A stretch of 64,000 bases of DNA from an uncultured Bacteroidota bacterium (GTDB lineage: Bacteria > Bacteroidota > Bacteroidia > Flavobacteriales > Flavobacteriaceae). Of the stretch, positions 39,781-50,584 are shown in pieces. The notes beneath the pieces were generated by a model. That model did not search any database. It had not been told where the DNA came from and saw only the letters and a list, made by a program, of their open reading frames with translations. The number at the start of each line of letters is the position of its first letter. The first letter of the stretch is position 1. The position numbers and the translations under genes were made by a program. The stretch covers positions 84,606 to 148,605 of the forward strand of contig CACKBL010000006.1 in assembly GCA_902598305.1 (NCBI GenBank), given 5' to 3'.

Positions 39781-41718
39781 CTATTTTTTTTTGGGTGTAA
39801 CAACAGGTTCATTCTTTTCTGCAAATGGTCTATTACCTAGAATACTTATTAGATCATCTCTAAAAATAACTTCTTTTTCTAACAACCTGCTCGCTAACTT
39901 GTTCAATTTGCCCTTATGAGTTTTAATTATTCTGCATGCTCTAATAAACTGCTTTTCTACAATTTTAGAAATTTCTTTATCAATTGTTTGAGCTGTTTCT
40001 TCTGAATATGGTTTAGAAAAATTGAAGTCGCTTTGTCCGCTAGAATCATAGTATGTAATATTTCCAATTTGATCATTTAGACCATATACTGTGACCATCG
40101 CTTTAGCTTGTTGAGTTACCTTCTCAAGGTCACTTAAAGCACCAGTAGAAATTTTATTAAAAATTATTTTTTCCGCGGCTCTTCCACCTAGTGTTGCACA
40201 CATTTCATCAAGCATTTGTTCTGTTCTAACTATCATTCTTTCCTCCGGTAAATACCAAGCAGCACCTAAGGACCTACCCCTTGGAACTATTGTGACTTTT
40301 ACTAATGGGGCAGCAAATTCTAAAAGCCAGCTAACCAAGGCATGTCCTGCTTCGTGAAATGCAATTGTTTTTTTCTCTTCTTGAGAAATAATTTTATTCT
40401 TTTTTTCTAGCCCTCCAACAATTCTATCTACCGCATCTAAAAAATCCTGCTTTCCCACATTTTTTCTGTTTTTTCGTGCAGCAATAAGAGCGGCTTCATT
40501 GCAGACATTAGCAATATCAGCTCCAGAAAACCCAGGTGTTTGTTTTGCAAGAAAATCAACATCTAATGCTTTAGTTTTCTTGAGTGGCTTAAGATGCACT
40601 TGAAAGATTTCTTTTCTTTCTATTAAATCAGGTAAATCTACGTAAATTTGCCTGTCGAATCTTCCTGCTCTCATCAGTGCTTTGTCTAGCACGTCTGCCC
40701 TGTTAGTGGCTGCCAAAACTATTACATTTGTATTTGTCCCAAATCCATCCATTTCAGTTAAAAGTTGGTTGAGAGTATTTTCTCTCTCATCATTTGATCC
40801 AGTAAAATTGTTTTTTCCTCTTGCTCTACCAATAGCATCTATTTCATCAATAAATACTATAGATGGAGATTTATCTTTAGCTTGTTTGAATAAATCTCTA
40901 ACTCTTGAAGCACCAACACCTACAAACATTTCAACAAAATCCGAACCCGAGAGTGAAAAAAATGGAACCTTTGCTTCTCCAGCTACAGCTTTTGCTAATA
41001 ATGTTTTTCCAGTCCCTGGTTGTCCAACTAAAAGAGCTCCTTTAGGAATTTTACCTCCAAGTATTGTGTATTTTTTTGGATTTTTCAAAAAATCAACAAT
41101 TTCTTGTACTTCTTCTTTTGCACCTTCAAGACCAGCTACATCTTTGAAAGTAGTTTTTATATCTTTTTTTTCATCAAATAACTTGGCTTTCGATTTTCCA
41201 ATATTAAAAATTTGTCCCCCTGCTCCACCTCCGGAATTTCCAGACATTCTTCTCATAATAAATATCCAAACAGCAATAATCACAATGATAGGTAGGAAAC
41301 TTAAAATTATATCAAAAAATTTGTTTTCAACCGTAACAAATTCATATTGAAAATCTAAATTTCTTGACTTTGCTTTTTCAAGTTTTTCTTGAAAAAGTTT
41401 TAAATCACCAAATTCAAAAGAATAATGAGGACCACTTTCATTAATTTGTCCTAAAAAATTTTTTTTTGATACTATTCTGTGTTCATTTCTTTCCAATGCT
41501 TCTCTTTTAAGAAAAATCTTTGCAATTTTTTCATTTTGGATAAGAACTTTTTCTATGTCCCCATTTAAAAGAAATTTTTCAAAATCAGAAGTATTAGTTT
41601 TACTATAAGTTTGAATACTCCCCTCTCCAAAGAAGCTTATGCTTAAAAGGATAAATATAATTATGCCGTATATCCAATATGGATTTAGTTTTACAGGTTT
41701 ATTAGTTTTTTTAGACAT
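39781..41718 (-). CDS. ftsH: ATP-dependent zinc metalloprotease FtsH
   Basis: VGQPGTGKTLLAKAVAGEA, SGSDFVEMFVGVGASRVRDLF, HEAGHALVSW; start set at MSKKTNKP. Confidence 0.97.
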   Translation of the reverse strand: MSKKTNKPVKLNPYWIYGIIIFILLSISFFGEGSIQTYSKTNTSDFEKFLLNGDIEKVLIQNEKIAKIFLKREALERNEHRIVSKKNFLGQINESGPHYSFEFGDLKLFQEKLEKAKSRNLDFQYEFVTVENKFFDIILSFLPIIVIIAVWIFIMRRMSGNSGGGAGGQIFNIGKSKAKLFDEKKDIKTTFKDVAGLEGAKEEVQEIVDFLKNPKKYTILGGKIPKGALLVGQPGTGKTLLAKAVAGEAKVPFFSLSGSDFVEMFVGVGASRVRDLFKQAKDKSPSIVFIDEIDAIGRARGKNNFTGSNDERENTLNQLLTEMDGFGTNTNVIVLAATNRADVLDKALMRAGRFDRQIYVDLPDLIERKEIFQVHLKPLKKTKALDVDFLAKQTPGFSGADIANVCNEAALIAARKNRKNVGKQDFLDAVDRIVGGLEKKNKIISQEEKKTIAFHEAGHALVSWLLEFAAPLVKVTIVPRGRSLGAAWYLPEERMIVRTEQMLDEMCATLGGRAAEKIIFNKISTGALSDLEKVTQQAKAMVTVYGLNDQIGNITYYDSSGQSDFNFSKPYSEETAQTIDKEISKIVEKQFIRACRIIKTHKGKLNKLASRLLEKEVIFRDDLISILGNRPFAEKNEPVVTPKKK

Positions 41719-41719
41719 T

Positions 41720-42094
41720 TTAATGATTATTAATTGGTATGGTATTAATTTTGCAGTCACCCCACAACTCTTCTATTCTGTAAAAATCCCTAACTGGTTT
41801 TTGAAAAATATGCACAACTACATTAATATAATCTAAAAGAATCCATTCTGCATTTTCCTCACCTTCTGTATGGGACGGTTTTTCTTTTAAAGTTTTACTA
41901 ACTTTCCTTTTTACAGATTCTAATATCGCTGAAACATGCGTATTCGAATTTCCTGAACAAATAATGTAGAAGTCACAAATTCTATTTTCAATTTTTCTTA
42001 AATCAATCATTTCAATATCTTGTCCTTTAACCTCTGATATACCAATCACAATTTTTTCGATTAATTTATTAATCCCCTTAGTCGCTTTTAACAT
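41720..42094 (-). CDS. rsfS: Ribosome silencing factor
   Basis: KIENRICDFYIICSGNSNTHVSAI, EGEENAEWILLDYINVVVHIF. Confidence 0.94.
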   Translation of the reverse strand: MLKATKGINKLIEKIVIGISEVKGQDIEMIDLRKIENRICDFYIICSGNSNTHVSAILESVKRKVSKTLKEKPSHTEGEENAEWILLDYINVVVHIFQKPVRDFYRIEELWGDCKINTIPINNH

Positions 42095-42142
42095 TAATTT
42101 TTTTACAAAAATATTATATTAGATAATATAAACTACAAATTT

Positions 42143-42874
42143 GTGATTCCTTATAAAATTATCAAAATTAATGCCATTGACTCTTCAAATAATGAAATAA
42201 AAAGATTATATCATAAGAAATTACACACAAATGGATTAGTGGTGTGGGCAAGTAATCAGACTGATGGAAGGGGTCAGGGTAACAAAAAATGGGTTTCTGA
42301 ACCTAATAAAAACCTAACATTTTCAATTTTTTTAAGTGGTGAAAACTTATCTTTTTCATCACACTTATGTTTAAATTTAATTACCTCACTTTCCGTGAAA
42401 AAACTTTTGGTATGGCATGGAATTAATAACATCTTTATTAAATGGCCAAACGACATTTTGTCAGTAAATAAAAAAATATCAGGAATATTGATAGAAAATT
42501 TATACAAAGGAAAAAAATTAATTGGCTCAGTCATAGGCTTAGGGATTAATGTTAATCAGATAAATTTTCAAGAAAATTTAAATGCAAGCTCAATGAAAAT
42601 TATTACGGGAAATAATTTTACTTTAAGAAAAGTACTTCATAATTTTTTAGATATTTTTAGTAATGATTTAGATATCTACAAAGACTTTGATCTCCTTAAA
42701 AGAGACTTTAACAAAAGTTTTTTTCAAAAAAATGGATTAATTGAATATGAATTCAATGGAGTTATTAAAAAAGGAAAAATAATTGGGCTTAGTGATTATG
42801 AAAGATTTCAAATTTTAAATTTAGGAGGAGTAAAAGAAACGCCCAAAATCAGTGATGTTAAAATAATTTACTAA
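42143..42874 (+). CDS. birA: Biotin--[acetyl-CoA-carboxylase] ligase
   Basis: ASNQTDGRGQGNKKWVSEPNKNLTFSI, IKWPNDILSVNKKISGILIE; GTG start. Confidence 0.92.
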   Translation: MIPYKIIKINAIDSSNNEIKRLYHKKLHTNGLVVWASNQTDGRGQGNKKWVSEPNKNLTFSIFLSGENLSFSSHLCLNLITSLSVKKLLVWHGINNIFIKWPNDILSVNKKISGILIENLYKGKKLIGSVIGLGINVNQINFQENLNASSMKIITGNNFTLRKVLHNFLDIFSNDLDIYKDFDLLKRDFNKSFFQKNGLIEYEFNGVIKKGKIIGLSDYERFQILNLGGVKETPKISDVKIIY

Positions 42875-43512
42875 ACTATCCAATTGGCGGGATTTTTTTT
42901 CCAACTATTCACTCTATCAAGATCACCGTGTGAAAAACCTGTGTACTTTTTTGAAGATTCAATAAGTGCCGAAAAATCGCTTAGGGTGTAAAATTTTTGA
43001 TTTGCTTTTTCGAAGTTAATTTTAGCAATTTCTAAATCATAGGAGAAAATTGCGAAAACACCCAATACATCGACACCATTTTTTTGAAGTGCTTCCACTG
43101 CATTTAAAGAACTTTTTCCAGTACTAATGAGGTCTTCAATAACAACTACTGGGAGTTTTTCTAATAACTTACCCTCAATTTGTTTACCAGCACCATGTGC
43201 TTTTGGTTCTGGACGAACATACATAAATGGTTTTTTTAAATTCTCTGCAATGAGCATACCTATTGCAATTGAGCCTGTTGCCACACCAGCTACATAAAAA
43301 TCTTTTTGGATTTTAGATTTTATTAATTTTGAAATTTCATTTGAAATAAATTTTCTGATTTTGGGATACGAAAGAATTAACCTGTTATCACAATATATAG
43401 GAGATTTTATTCCACTTGACCAAGTAAATGGCTTTTCAATATTTAATTTTATTGCATTAACTTGTAAAAGTAATTCAGCTGTTTGAATTGCCAACTTCTT
43501 ATTGATAACCAT
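42871..43512 (-). CDS. pyrE: Orotate phosphoribosyltransferase
   Basis: TWSSGIKSPIYCDNR, PEPKAHGAGKQIEG, VVVIEDLISTGKSS; start set at MVINKKLA. Confidence 0.95.
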   Translation of the reverse strand: MVINKKLAIQTAELLLQVNAIKLNIEKPFTWSSGIKSPIYCDNRLILSYPKIRKFISNEISKLIKSKIQKDFYVAGVATGSIAIGMLIAENLKKPFMYVRPEPKAHGAGKQIEGKLLEKLPVVVIEDLISTGKSSLNAVEALQKNGVDVLGVFAIFSYDLEIAKINFEKANQKFYTLSDFSALIESSKKYTGFSHGDLDRVNSWKKNPANWIV

Positions 43513-43518
43513 ACGCAA

Positions 43519-44127
43519 ATGTATAAAGTATTTTTTAATCAAAAGCCAATATTATTGACAACGGACATAATACCCCCCAAAGAGGATTCCCCTCTTTTTT
43601 ATGTAAAATTCACGAATAAAAAATTTATCGTTCAAATGTTAAAATCAAAAAAAGTAAAAATGCTTTATTTATATCATTCCAAAGAGGACAAATTGTGGTA
43701 TTACTTTCTTAACATGTTTAAGCTCGTTGAAGCTGCTGGAGGTTTAGTTAGAAATTTAGAAACAAACCATTACTTGTTTATTTTTAGAAATAAAAAATGG
43801 GATTTACCTAAAGGAAGAATAAATAAAAACGAGGAGGTAAAGAATGCAGCAGTTAGAGAAGTAGAGGAAGAAACAGGGGCTGAAAATTTGTCAATTATAA
43901 AACCTTTAAATACAACTTATCATATATTTAAAAAGAATAGAAAGTATCGTTTAAAGAAGACTTTTTGGTATTTAATGGAGACTGATTATACTGGTGAACT
44001 CACTCCAGAAACGAAAGAGGGTATTGAGAAGGCGAATTGGATTGACAAAAAATTAATTACTTCTTTAAAAAGTAAAATGTACCAAAATATTAATTTAGTA
44101 ATTTCAGATTATCTTGATTTAAATTAA
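43519..44127 (+). CDS. NUDIX hydrolase
   Basis: NUDIX box GRINKNEEVKNAAVREVEEETGAE. Confidence 0.92.
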   Translation: MYKVFFNQKPILLTTDIIPPKEDSPLFYVKFTNKKFIVQMLKSKKVKMLYLYHSKEDKLWYYFLNMFKLVEAAGGLVRNLETNHYLFIFRNKKWDLPKGRINKNEEVKNAAVREVEEETGAENLSIIKPLNTTYHIFKKNRKYRLKKTFWYLMETDYTGELTPETKEGIEKANWIDKKLITSLKSKMYQNINLVISDYLDLN

Positions 44128-44134
44128 CGAAAAA

Positions 44135-44587
44135 TCAGTTTTTTAATTTAAATGGTAATAGGTGTTCATATTGTCCACCATAATTTATAATATCCTTGAC
44201 TAGAGTGCTACTAACATGTGAAAAATTTTGACCCGATATGAAATATACATATTTTAAATTTGAGAAGGTTTCTTGCATGTATTTAGTATCTTTTTCAAAT
44301 ACAAAATCATTAATATTTCTTAGTCCACGAATTAAAAATTTTACATCTTTTGATTCACAAAAGCTAGTTGTTAAATTTGAATAAGATTCAATTGTAATTT
44401 TTGAATTAGTTTCAAATGATTTCCTAATAAAACTTATCCTATCATTTGTACTGAACATGCAGGATTTAGATGAATTTTCTCCAACAGCAATAATTATTTC
44501 ATCAAAAACATTTAATGCTTGGTTTACAACATCTTTATGGCCAATTGTAAATGGATCGAAAGTTCCAGCAAAAACAGCTTTTTTCAT
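44135..44587 (-). CDS. coaD: Pantetheine-phosphate adenylyltransferase
   Basis: MKKAVFAGTFDPFTIGHKDVV, RGLRNINDFVFE. Confidence 0.96.
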   Translation of the reverse strand: MKKAVFAGTFDPFTIGHKDVVNQALNVFDEIIIAVGENSSKSCMFSTNDRISFIRKSFETNSKITIESYSNLTTSFCESKDVKFLIRGLRNINDFVFEKDTKYMQETFSNLKYVYFISGQNFSHVSSTLVKDIINYGGQYEHLLPFKLKN

Positions 44588-45555
44588 TTTAATCCTTCAT
44601 TTATCATAGCTAAAATAATTTTTTTTAAGTTTTTATTTGCAGCTTTAAATTGTTGTGGTATGATACTTTTTTCTGTCATTCCTGGAATTGTATTTGTTTC
44701 TAAAAAGTAAGGAATATTTTTTTCAAAAATGAACTCAGTCCTCGTAATCCCTTTCAAATTTAATTTAGTATATAAATTTAATGCATCTTTTTTAACTTTA
44801 ATTTCAAGATCTATTGGAAGTTTTGCAGGTGTTATTTCATCCGACTCCCCTTCATATTTTGCTTTATAATCAAAAAAATCATTCTCGCTTATAATTTCTG
44901 TTATTGGGAGGACTTCAATTTTTCCATTGATTTTATATACTCCCACTGTAACTTCTCTACCACTTAAATATGATTCTATGAGAATTTCATTGTCCTCTTT
45001 TAAAGCTTTATTAAGGGCGGGCTTTAGTTCTTTTGGAGAGTAAACTTTACTGATCCCAAAACTACTACCCGATTGATTAGGTTTCACAAAACAGGGAAAT
45101 CCAATTTCATCTTTAATTTCTTTCTCATTAACATTTTGCCCCTTTTTGATTAGTCGGCTTTTTGCAGTTTTTATTCCGATTTTTTCCACCATTTCTAAAC
45201 ATTTTTTTTTGTTGAATGTCAATTCTGCTATTGATGAATTGCATGTGGAGTGAGAAATACCCAAATCTTCTAACTTTTTTGTAATCTTCCCATCCTCTCC
45301 AGGACTTCCATGAACTAAATTTATAATGTAATCGAATGAAATTCTAACATCATTTTTAAAAAACTGAAAGTTTTTTTCATTTAATGAATAATTATTTTCG
45401 AATTTATCAGTTACTTTAAAATTGCTTTTACTTACGTCTATTTTAAAACACTCAAATTTTGAATTCTTAATCAAATTAAATATGAGATTTCCACTTTTCA
45501 GAGAGATTTCTCTTTCAGAAGTGAATCCACCACAAGCTACTCCAATTACTTTCAT
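44584..45555 (-). CDS. ddl: D-alanine--D-alanine ligase
   Basis: VHGSPGEDGKI, CFVKPNQSGSSFGISK, EFIFEKNIPYFLETNTIPGMT. Confidence 0.96.
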   Translation of the reverse strand: MKVIGVACGGFTSEREISLKSGNLIFNLIKNSKFECFKIDVSKSNFKVTDKFENNYSLNEKNFQFFKNDVRISFDYIINLVHGSPGEDGKITKKLEDLGISHSTCNSSIAELTFNKKKCLEMVEKIGIKTAKSRLIKKGQNVNEKEIKDEIGFPCFVKPNQSGSSFGISKVYSPKELKPALNKALKEDNEILIESYLSGREVTVGVYKINGKIEVLPITEIISENDFFDYKAKYEGESDEITPAKLPIDLEIKVKKDALNLYTKLNLKGITRTEFIFEKNIPYFLETNTIPGMTEKSIIPQQFKAANKNLKKIILAMINEGLK

Positions 45556-45630
45556 CTGTAAATAATCATAAAGGTAATAATTGAATTGATGAATTTGTTC
45601 GCTTTAATTAAATTATTATAGTTTTGAGAG

Positions 45631-46182
45631 ATGAAATTAATTAGGTTTATATATAGTGGTGTTTTCTTCAAGAATATATTTTATATTTCTTGCCTTACTA
45701 TACTTGTTGTTATTATTGTTTTTTTTGGACTTGGCTTTGTGACCCAACATAACAAATACGTTAAAGTTCCTGAATTATTTGGTCTCAATATCTCTAAAGC
45801 TATTGAAACTGCAAAAAATAAATCTTTGAATATTAAAATTCTAGACTCGGCAAAATTTGATCCAAATTACCCACCTTTAACTGTCTTAGAACAGTTTCCA
45901 AATCATAACAAGGAAGTAAAAAAAGGCAGAAAAATTTATTTGACATTAAATCCAGTTGGATATAAAAAAATGAAAGTTCCAAATGTTATACAGATTACGC
46001 TTAGAAACGCAGAAACTTTATTAAATGCTGTCGGATTTGAAGTTGGAGAATTAATTTATAAAGATAATATAGGTAAAGATATGGTTCTTGAGATACGTCA
46101 CGAAGGAAAAAAGATTGAACCGGGTCACGCTCTTCAACAAAGAAAAAAAATAGATTTGGTTTTAGGTAATGGAAAAAGATAG
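45631..46182 (+). CDS. PASTA domain-containing membrane protein
   Basis: N-terminal TM; tandem PASTA segments YVKVPELFGLNISKAIETAKNKSL and MKVPNVIQITLRNAETLLNAVGFEVG. Confidence 0.88.
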   Translation: MKLIRFIYSGVFFKNIFYISCLTILVVIIVFFGLGFVTQHNKYVKVPELFGLNISKAIETAKNKSLNIKILDSAKFDPNYPPLTVLEQFPNHNKEVKKGRKIYLTLNPVGYKKMKVPNVIQITLRNAETLLNAVGFEVGELIYKDNIGKDMVLEIRHEGKKIEPGHALQQRKKIDLVLGNGKR

Positions 46183-47194
46183 AATTATCGAAGAAGGGAA
46201 TTTATATGAGCACTTCACTTTCGAAGCAGATGCCGGACAAAAACCCCTGAGGGTAGACAAGTTTCTAATAAACAGGATTGAAAATTTATCAAGAAATAAA
46301 ATTCAAATTGCAGCAAAATCTGGTTTTATTTTCGTTAATGAAACTTCTGTAAAACCCAACTTTAAAATTAAACCAAAAGATGTAGTTAAAGTAACATTAC
46401 CTCACCCCCCTTTCGAAAATCTATTAAAATCTGAAAAAATACCTTTGAATGTAGTGTTTGAAGATGATCATCTCATAGTTATAAATAAAGAAGCAGGATT
46501 AGTTGTTCATCCAGGACATGGAAATTACTCTGGAACATTAGTAAATGCATTATTATATCATTTTAAAAACTTACCTGTAAATTCAAACGAAAGACCTGGT
46601 CTTGTTCATCGCCTTGACAAGGAAACAAGTGGTTTGATCTTAGTTGCTAAAAGTAATCTAGCAATGAAAAGTCTAGCGGATCAATTTTATAATAAAACTA
46701 TTAATAGAACTTATCAAGCTTTGGTTTGGGGGAATGTACAAAAAGATAATGGAACCATAAATGCAAATATAGCAAGAGACTTAAAAAATAGATTAAAAAT
46801 GTTTGTTTATGCTGATAATGAAATAGGGAAAAAAGCAATCACTCATTACAAGGTTATCGAAAGATTTGGATATGTAACATTGATAGAGTGTAATTTGGAA
46901 ACGGGAAGAACTCACCAAATCCGTGTTCACATGAAACATATTGGGCACACATTATTTAATGATGAGCGGTACGGGGGAAATATTATTTTAAAAGGAACAA
47001 AGTTCTCTAAATACAAACAATTTATTGACAACTGTTTTAAAATTCTACCCAGGCAGGCACTACATGCTAAAACTATTGGTTTTAAACATCCGTTGAATCA
47101 AAAAAAAATGGTATTTACCTCTGATTTACCAGAAGATATTTCACAAGTTTTAAAAAAATGGAGGACATATTCCAAGCATAAAGATTTTCTTTAA
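46169..47194 (+). CDS. rluD: Ribosomal large subunit pseudouridine synthase (RluD family)
   Basis: S4 domain plus PGLVHRLDKETSGLILVAKS. Confidence 0.93.
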   Translation: MEKDRIIEEGNLYEHFTFEADAGQKPLRVDKFLINRIENLSRNKIQIAAKSGFIFVNETSVKPNFKIKPKDVVKVTLPHPPFENLLKSEKIPLNVVFEDDHLIVINKEAGLVVHPGHGNYSGTLVNALLYHFKNLPVNSNERPGLVHRLDKETSGLILVAKSNLAMKSLADQFYNKTINRTYQALVWGNVQKDNGTINANIARDLKNRLKMFVYADNEIGKKAITHYKVIERFGYVTLIECNLETGRTHQIRVHMKHIGHTLFNDERYGGNIILKGTKFSKYKQFIDNCFKILPRQALHAKTIGFKHPLNQKKMVFTSDLPEDISQVLKKWRTYSKHKDFL

Positions 47195-47254
47195 AGAATC
47201 AAATTTTGAAGCTTGATTTTTAAAAAAAGCTATTAAATTTGAAATAAAAATTAA

Positions 47255-48028
47255 ATGATGAAAATCCTAATTTCACCTGCAAAATCTTTAAACCTAAGAG
47301 CTGAAATACCTTTTGATGGATTCACAAATCCAATTTTTTCAAAACAAACTAGTGAAATCATTTCTAAACTTAAAGAGATGTCAGTAAGTTCTTTAGGAAG
47401 TTTACTAGGTGTTTCAGAAAAATTAGCTCAGTTAAATTGGAATAGAAACCAAAATTTCAAACTTTCATATAATCTAAAATCTGACTCTAGTTTTAGACCA
47501 TGTATCTATACATTTGATGGTGATGTATATTCCGGTTTTGATGCGTATTCTATTTCAGATTCAAATATAAAAACCATGCAAAATAATTTAAGAATACTTT
47601 CTGGATTGTATGGGATTTTAAAACCTCTTGATTTGATCCAACCTTATCGACTCGAAATGGGAACAAAAATCAAATTAGGAAAGACAAATAACCTTCATGA
47701 ATTTTGGATTGATCTAGTAACCGATCATCTAAATTCCGAATTATCGGGGAATGATATTTTGTTAAATCTAGCTAGTAAAGAATATTTTAATGCTGTGGAT
47801 TCAAATAAAATAGAAGCTCAAATAATAAGTCCAATATTTAAGGATTATAGAAATGGAAAACTAAAAATAATTTCTTTTTATGCTAAGAAAGCTAGGGGAC
47901 TTATGGCTAGATATATTATAGATAATAATTCGAAGAATTTAGAACATATTCTTGGATTTAATTCAGCTGGATATACTTTCAGTGAAAATGAAACTAAGAA
48001 TTCTAGTGAGCCGGTTTTCATAAGGTAA
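47255..48028 (+). CDS. yaaA: Peroxide stress protein YaaA (UPF0246)
   Basis: MKILISPAKSLN, YTFDGDVYSGFDAYS, RGLMARYII. Confidence 0.95.
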   Translation: MMKILISPAKSLNLRAEIPFDGFTNPIFSKQTSEIISKLKEMSVSSLGSLLGVSEKLAQLNWNRNQNFKLSYNLKSDSSFRPCIYTFDGDVYSGFDAYSISDSNIKTMQNNLRILSGLYGILKPLDLIQPYRLEMGTKIKLGKTNNLHEFWIDLVTDHLNSELSGNDILLNLASKEYFNAVDSNKIEAQIISPIFKDYRNGKLKIISFYAKKARGLMARYIIDNNSKNLEHILGFNSAGYTFSENETKNSSEPVFIR

Positions 48029-48790
48029 TCATCTAAATTTTTTAATAAATTTCCCTATATACTCTATACCATTTTGTTGGATAAAATTTATAAAGGCTGA
48101 TCCTATAATTGCACCTTTGCTCTTTTCTATGACTTTTTGATAGGTTTCACGATTACTTATACCAAATCCAACTATTGAAGGATTATTTAAATTCATATTT
48201 GAAATTTTATCAAAATATTTAAAACTGTTATCTTCTAAATTCTTCTTTGATCCTGTTATTGACGAACTGCTAACCATATAAATAAACCCTTTTGAATTTT
48301 TATCTATTAATTTAATTCTTTCTTCAGATGTTTGAGGGGTTATTAAAAAAATATTTAATAAATTATTTTTGTTAAAGAGATTTTTGTAATCTTCAATATA
48401 TATCTCAACAGGTAGGTCCGGGATAATTAATCCATCTATACCGATTTCTTTAGATTTGATACAGAATTTTTCAATACCAAATTGAATGATTGGATTTAAA
48501 TAACCCATAAGTATGACTGGAATTTTCACTTTTTTCCTTAAATCTTTTAATTGAGAAAAAAGTACACGAATTGTCATACCATTTTCTATTGCTTTTTTTG
48601 AACTTTTTTGTATAGTTTCACCATCAGCTAGGGGATCTGAGAATGGAATTCCTACTTCAATTAAATCTACATTATGTTTTTCTAGTCTAGATATAATTTT
48701 TTTTGTGTCATCCAATCTAGGAAAGCCAGCAGTAAAATAAACAGAAAGTATTTTTTTATCTTCTTTTAATTTTTTCTGTATTCGATTCAT
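48029..48790 (-). CDS. trpA: Tryptophan synthase alpha subunit
   Basis: AGFPRLDDTKKI, LIEVGIPFSDPLADGETIQ. Confidence 0.96.
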   Translation of the reverse strand: MNRIQKKLKEDKKILSVYFTAGFPRLDDTKKIISRLEKHNVDLIEVGIPFSDPLADGETIQKSSKKAIENGMTIRVLFSQLKDLRKKVKIPVILMGYLNPIIQFGIEKFCIKSKEIGIDGLIIPDLPVEIYIEDYKNLFNKNNLLNIFLITPQTSEERIKLIDKNSKGFIYMVSSSSITGSKKNLEDNSFKYFDKISNMNLNNPSIVGFGISNRETYQKVIEKSKGAIIGSAFINFIQQNGIEYIGKFIKKFR

Positions 48791-49971
48791 TAAAGTTTAA
48801 AATATTTAATATAAGTTTCTAGATCCTTGTCACCTCTTCCAGAACAATTAAAAACAAGTATGTCATCTTTTTTGAAAGCCATTGTATCCAATATAGAAAA
48901 GGCATGGGCAGTTTCAATTGCAGGTATAATTCCTTCTATCTGAGATAAAGCTAAACCCCAATCCATCGCCTCACTGTCATTAACTGAAACAAATCTTGCT
49001 CTTTCTGTCTCATACAAATGAGAATGAAGAGGACCTATCCCAGGATAATCTAAACCTGCTGAAATTGAATAAGGTTCAATTATTTGTCCGTCGTCGTTTT
49101 GCATAAGTAATGTTTTACTACCATGCATAATCCCAATTTTACCCAATTTAATTGTTGCTGCACTCTCACCAGAATTAATTCCTTTGCCAGCTGCTTCAAC
49201 TGAAATTATTTTCACTTTTTCATTATTCAAATAATGATAATATAAACCTGCCGCATTACTTCCACCACCAACACATGCAATAAGATAGTCTGGATAATCT
49301 CTACCTTCCTTTTCTAAAAGTTGTGTTTTTACTTCCTTGCTAATTACAGCTTGTAAACGAGTAACCATATCAGGATAAGGATGTGGACCTACAACTGAAC
49401 CAATAATATAATGAGTATCTACAGGATTATTAATCCAATCTCTCATTGCTTCATTAGTTGCATCCTTGAGAGTTTTGCTTCCAGACTTTGCTTCCCTCAC
49501 CTGTGCACCAAGCATTTTCATACGTGCTACATTTGGTGCTTGACGTTTAATATCAACCTCACCCATGTATATTACACAATCAATTCCCATTAATGCACAA
49601 ACTGTTGCTGTGGCAACTCCATGTTGTCCAGCTCCTGTTTCAGCAATAATCCTCTTTTTATTTAAGTTTTTGGCTAATAAAATTTGTCCAATAGTATTAT
49701 TTATTTTGTGAGCTCCAGTATGACAGAGGTCCTCTCTTTTTAAGTAAATTTTTGTATTATATTTTTTAGAAAGCCTTTCAGCAAAGTATAGAGGAGTAGG
49801 TCTCCCTACGTATTCGGTTAATAATTTTTCAAAATCTTTTCTAAAGTTTTCTGAATCAATTATTTTAAGATAATTCCTTTTTAGTTCATCAATGTTTGGA
49901 TATAACATTTCAGGAATGTACGCCCCTCCAAAATTGCCATAAAAACCTTTTTCGTCAACTTTATATTTCAT
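48790..49971 (-). CDS. trpB: Tryptophan synthase beta subunit
   Basis: REDLCHTGAHKINNTIGQ, ETGAGQHGVATATVCA, CVGGGSNAAG. Confidence 0.98.
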   Translation of the reverse strand: MKYKVDEKGFYGNFGGAYIPEMLYPNIDELKRNYLKIIDSENFRKDFEKLLTEYVGRPTPLYFAERLSKKYNTKIYLKREDLCHTGAHKINNTIGQILLAKNLNKKRIIAETGAGQHGVATATVCALMGIDCVIYMGEVDIKRQAPNVARMKMLGAQVREAKSGSKTLKDATNEAMRDWINNPVDTHYIIGSVVGPHPYPDMVTRLQAVISKEVKTQLLEKEGRDYPDYLIACVGGGSNAAGLYYHYLNNEKVKIISVEAAGKGINSGESAATIKLGKIGIMHGSKTLLMQNDDGQIIEPYSISAGLDYPGIGPLHSHLYETERARFVSVNDSEAMDWGLALSQIEGIIPAIETAHAFSILDTMAFKKDDILVFNCSGRGDKDLETYIKYFKL

Positions 49972-50584
49972 TTTCTAAACTATTTTTAAAAGATTTAATC
50001 AATTCTATATTTTTTTCCCCTGGATTTAATTCAAATCTGCTGTTAATATCAACGCAGAATAATGGTAGGGAAAGATTTTTTATTTTTTTTATGGCATTTA
50101 TACTTTCAATACCAATTCCTCCACTAAGAAAAAACTTTTTTTTGTATTTATAGTTTCTTAAAATTTCCCAGTCAAACGAAATACCATTTCCCCCAGGAGA
50201 TTTTCCTTTTGTGTCAAATAAAAAATAGTCACTGCATAATTCATACTTTTCTAGAATATTAAAAGTAAAATTTTCATCTATACTGAAAGCTTTAATAATT
50301 TCGACTCCTAAATTCTTTATTTTTTCACAAAATTCAGGAGATTCAAGCCCATGAAGCTGAATAGCCTCCAATTTATGGACACGAACTTTATCCCTAATTT
50401 TTTCAAAATCAGCATTTACAAAAACTCCTGTTTTTTTTATTTTGGTTTGCGAGAGGTTAGGAGTGGAACCTATAACAAGTCTTTTTGATTTTTCCCAAAA
50501 AATAAAACCCATATAATCAGGTTCTAATTTAGAAAGACCTAAAATATTTGATTCAAATTTTAATCCACAAATTTTAATTTTCAT
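49961..50584 (-). CDS. trpF: Phosphoribosylanthranilate isomerase
   Basis: KICGLKFESNI, FFLSGGIGIESI. Confidence 0.95.
   Translation of the reverse strand: MKIKICGLKFESNILGLSKLEPDYMGFIFWEKSKRLVIGSTPNLSQTKIKKTGVFVNADFEKIRDKVRVHKLEAIQLHGLESPEFCEKIKNLGVEIIKAFSIDENFTFNILEKYELCSDYFLFDTKGKSPGGNGISFDWEILRNYKYKKKFFLSGGIGIESINAIKKIKNLSLPLFCVDINSRFELNPGEKNIELIKSFKNSLENEI

Noticed and set aside
40682-41350. 222-aa plus-strand ORF antisense to ftsH
   Set aside because: Shadow ORF opposite a strongly conserved FtsH AAA domain; no recognisable family. The same applies to 3264-3707, 30915-31301, 29772-30140 and 21524-21955.
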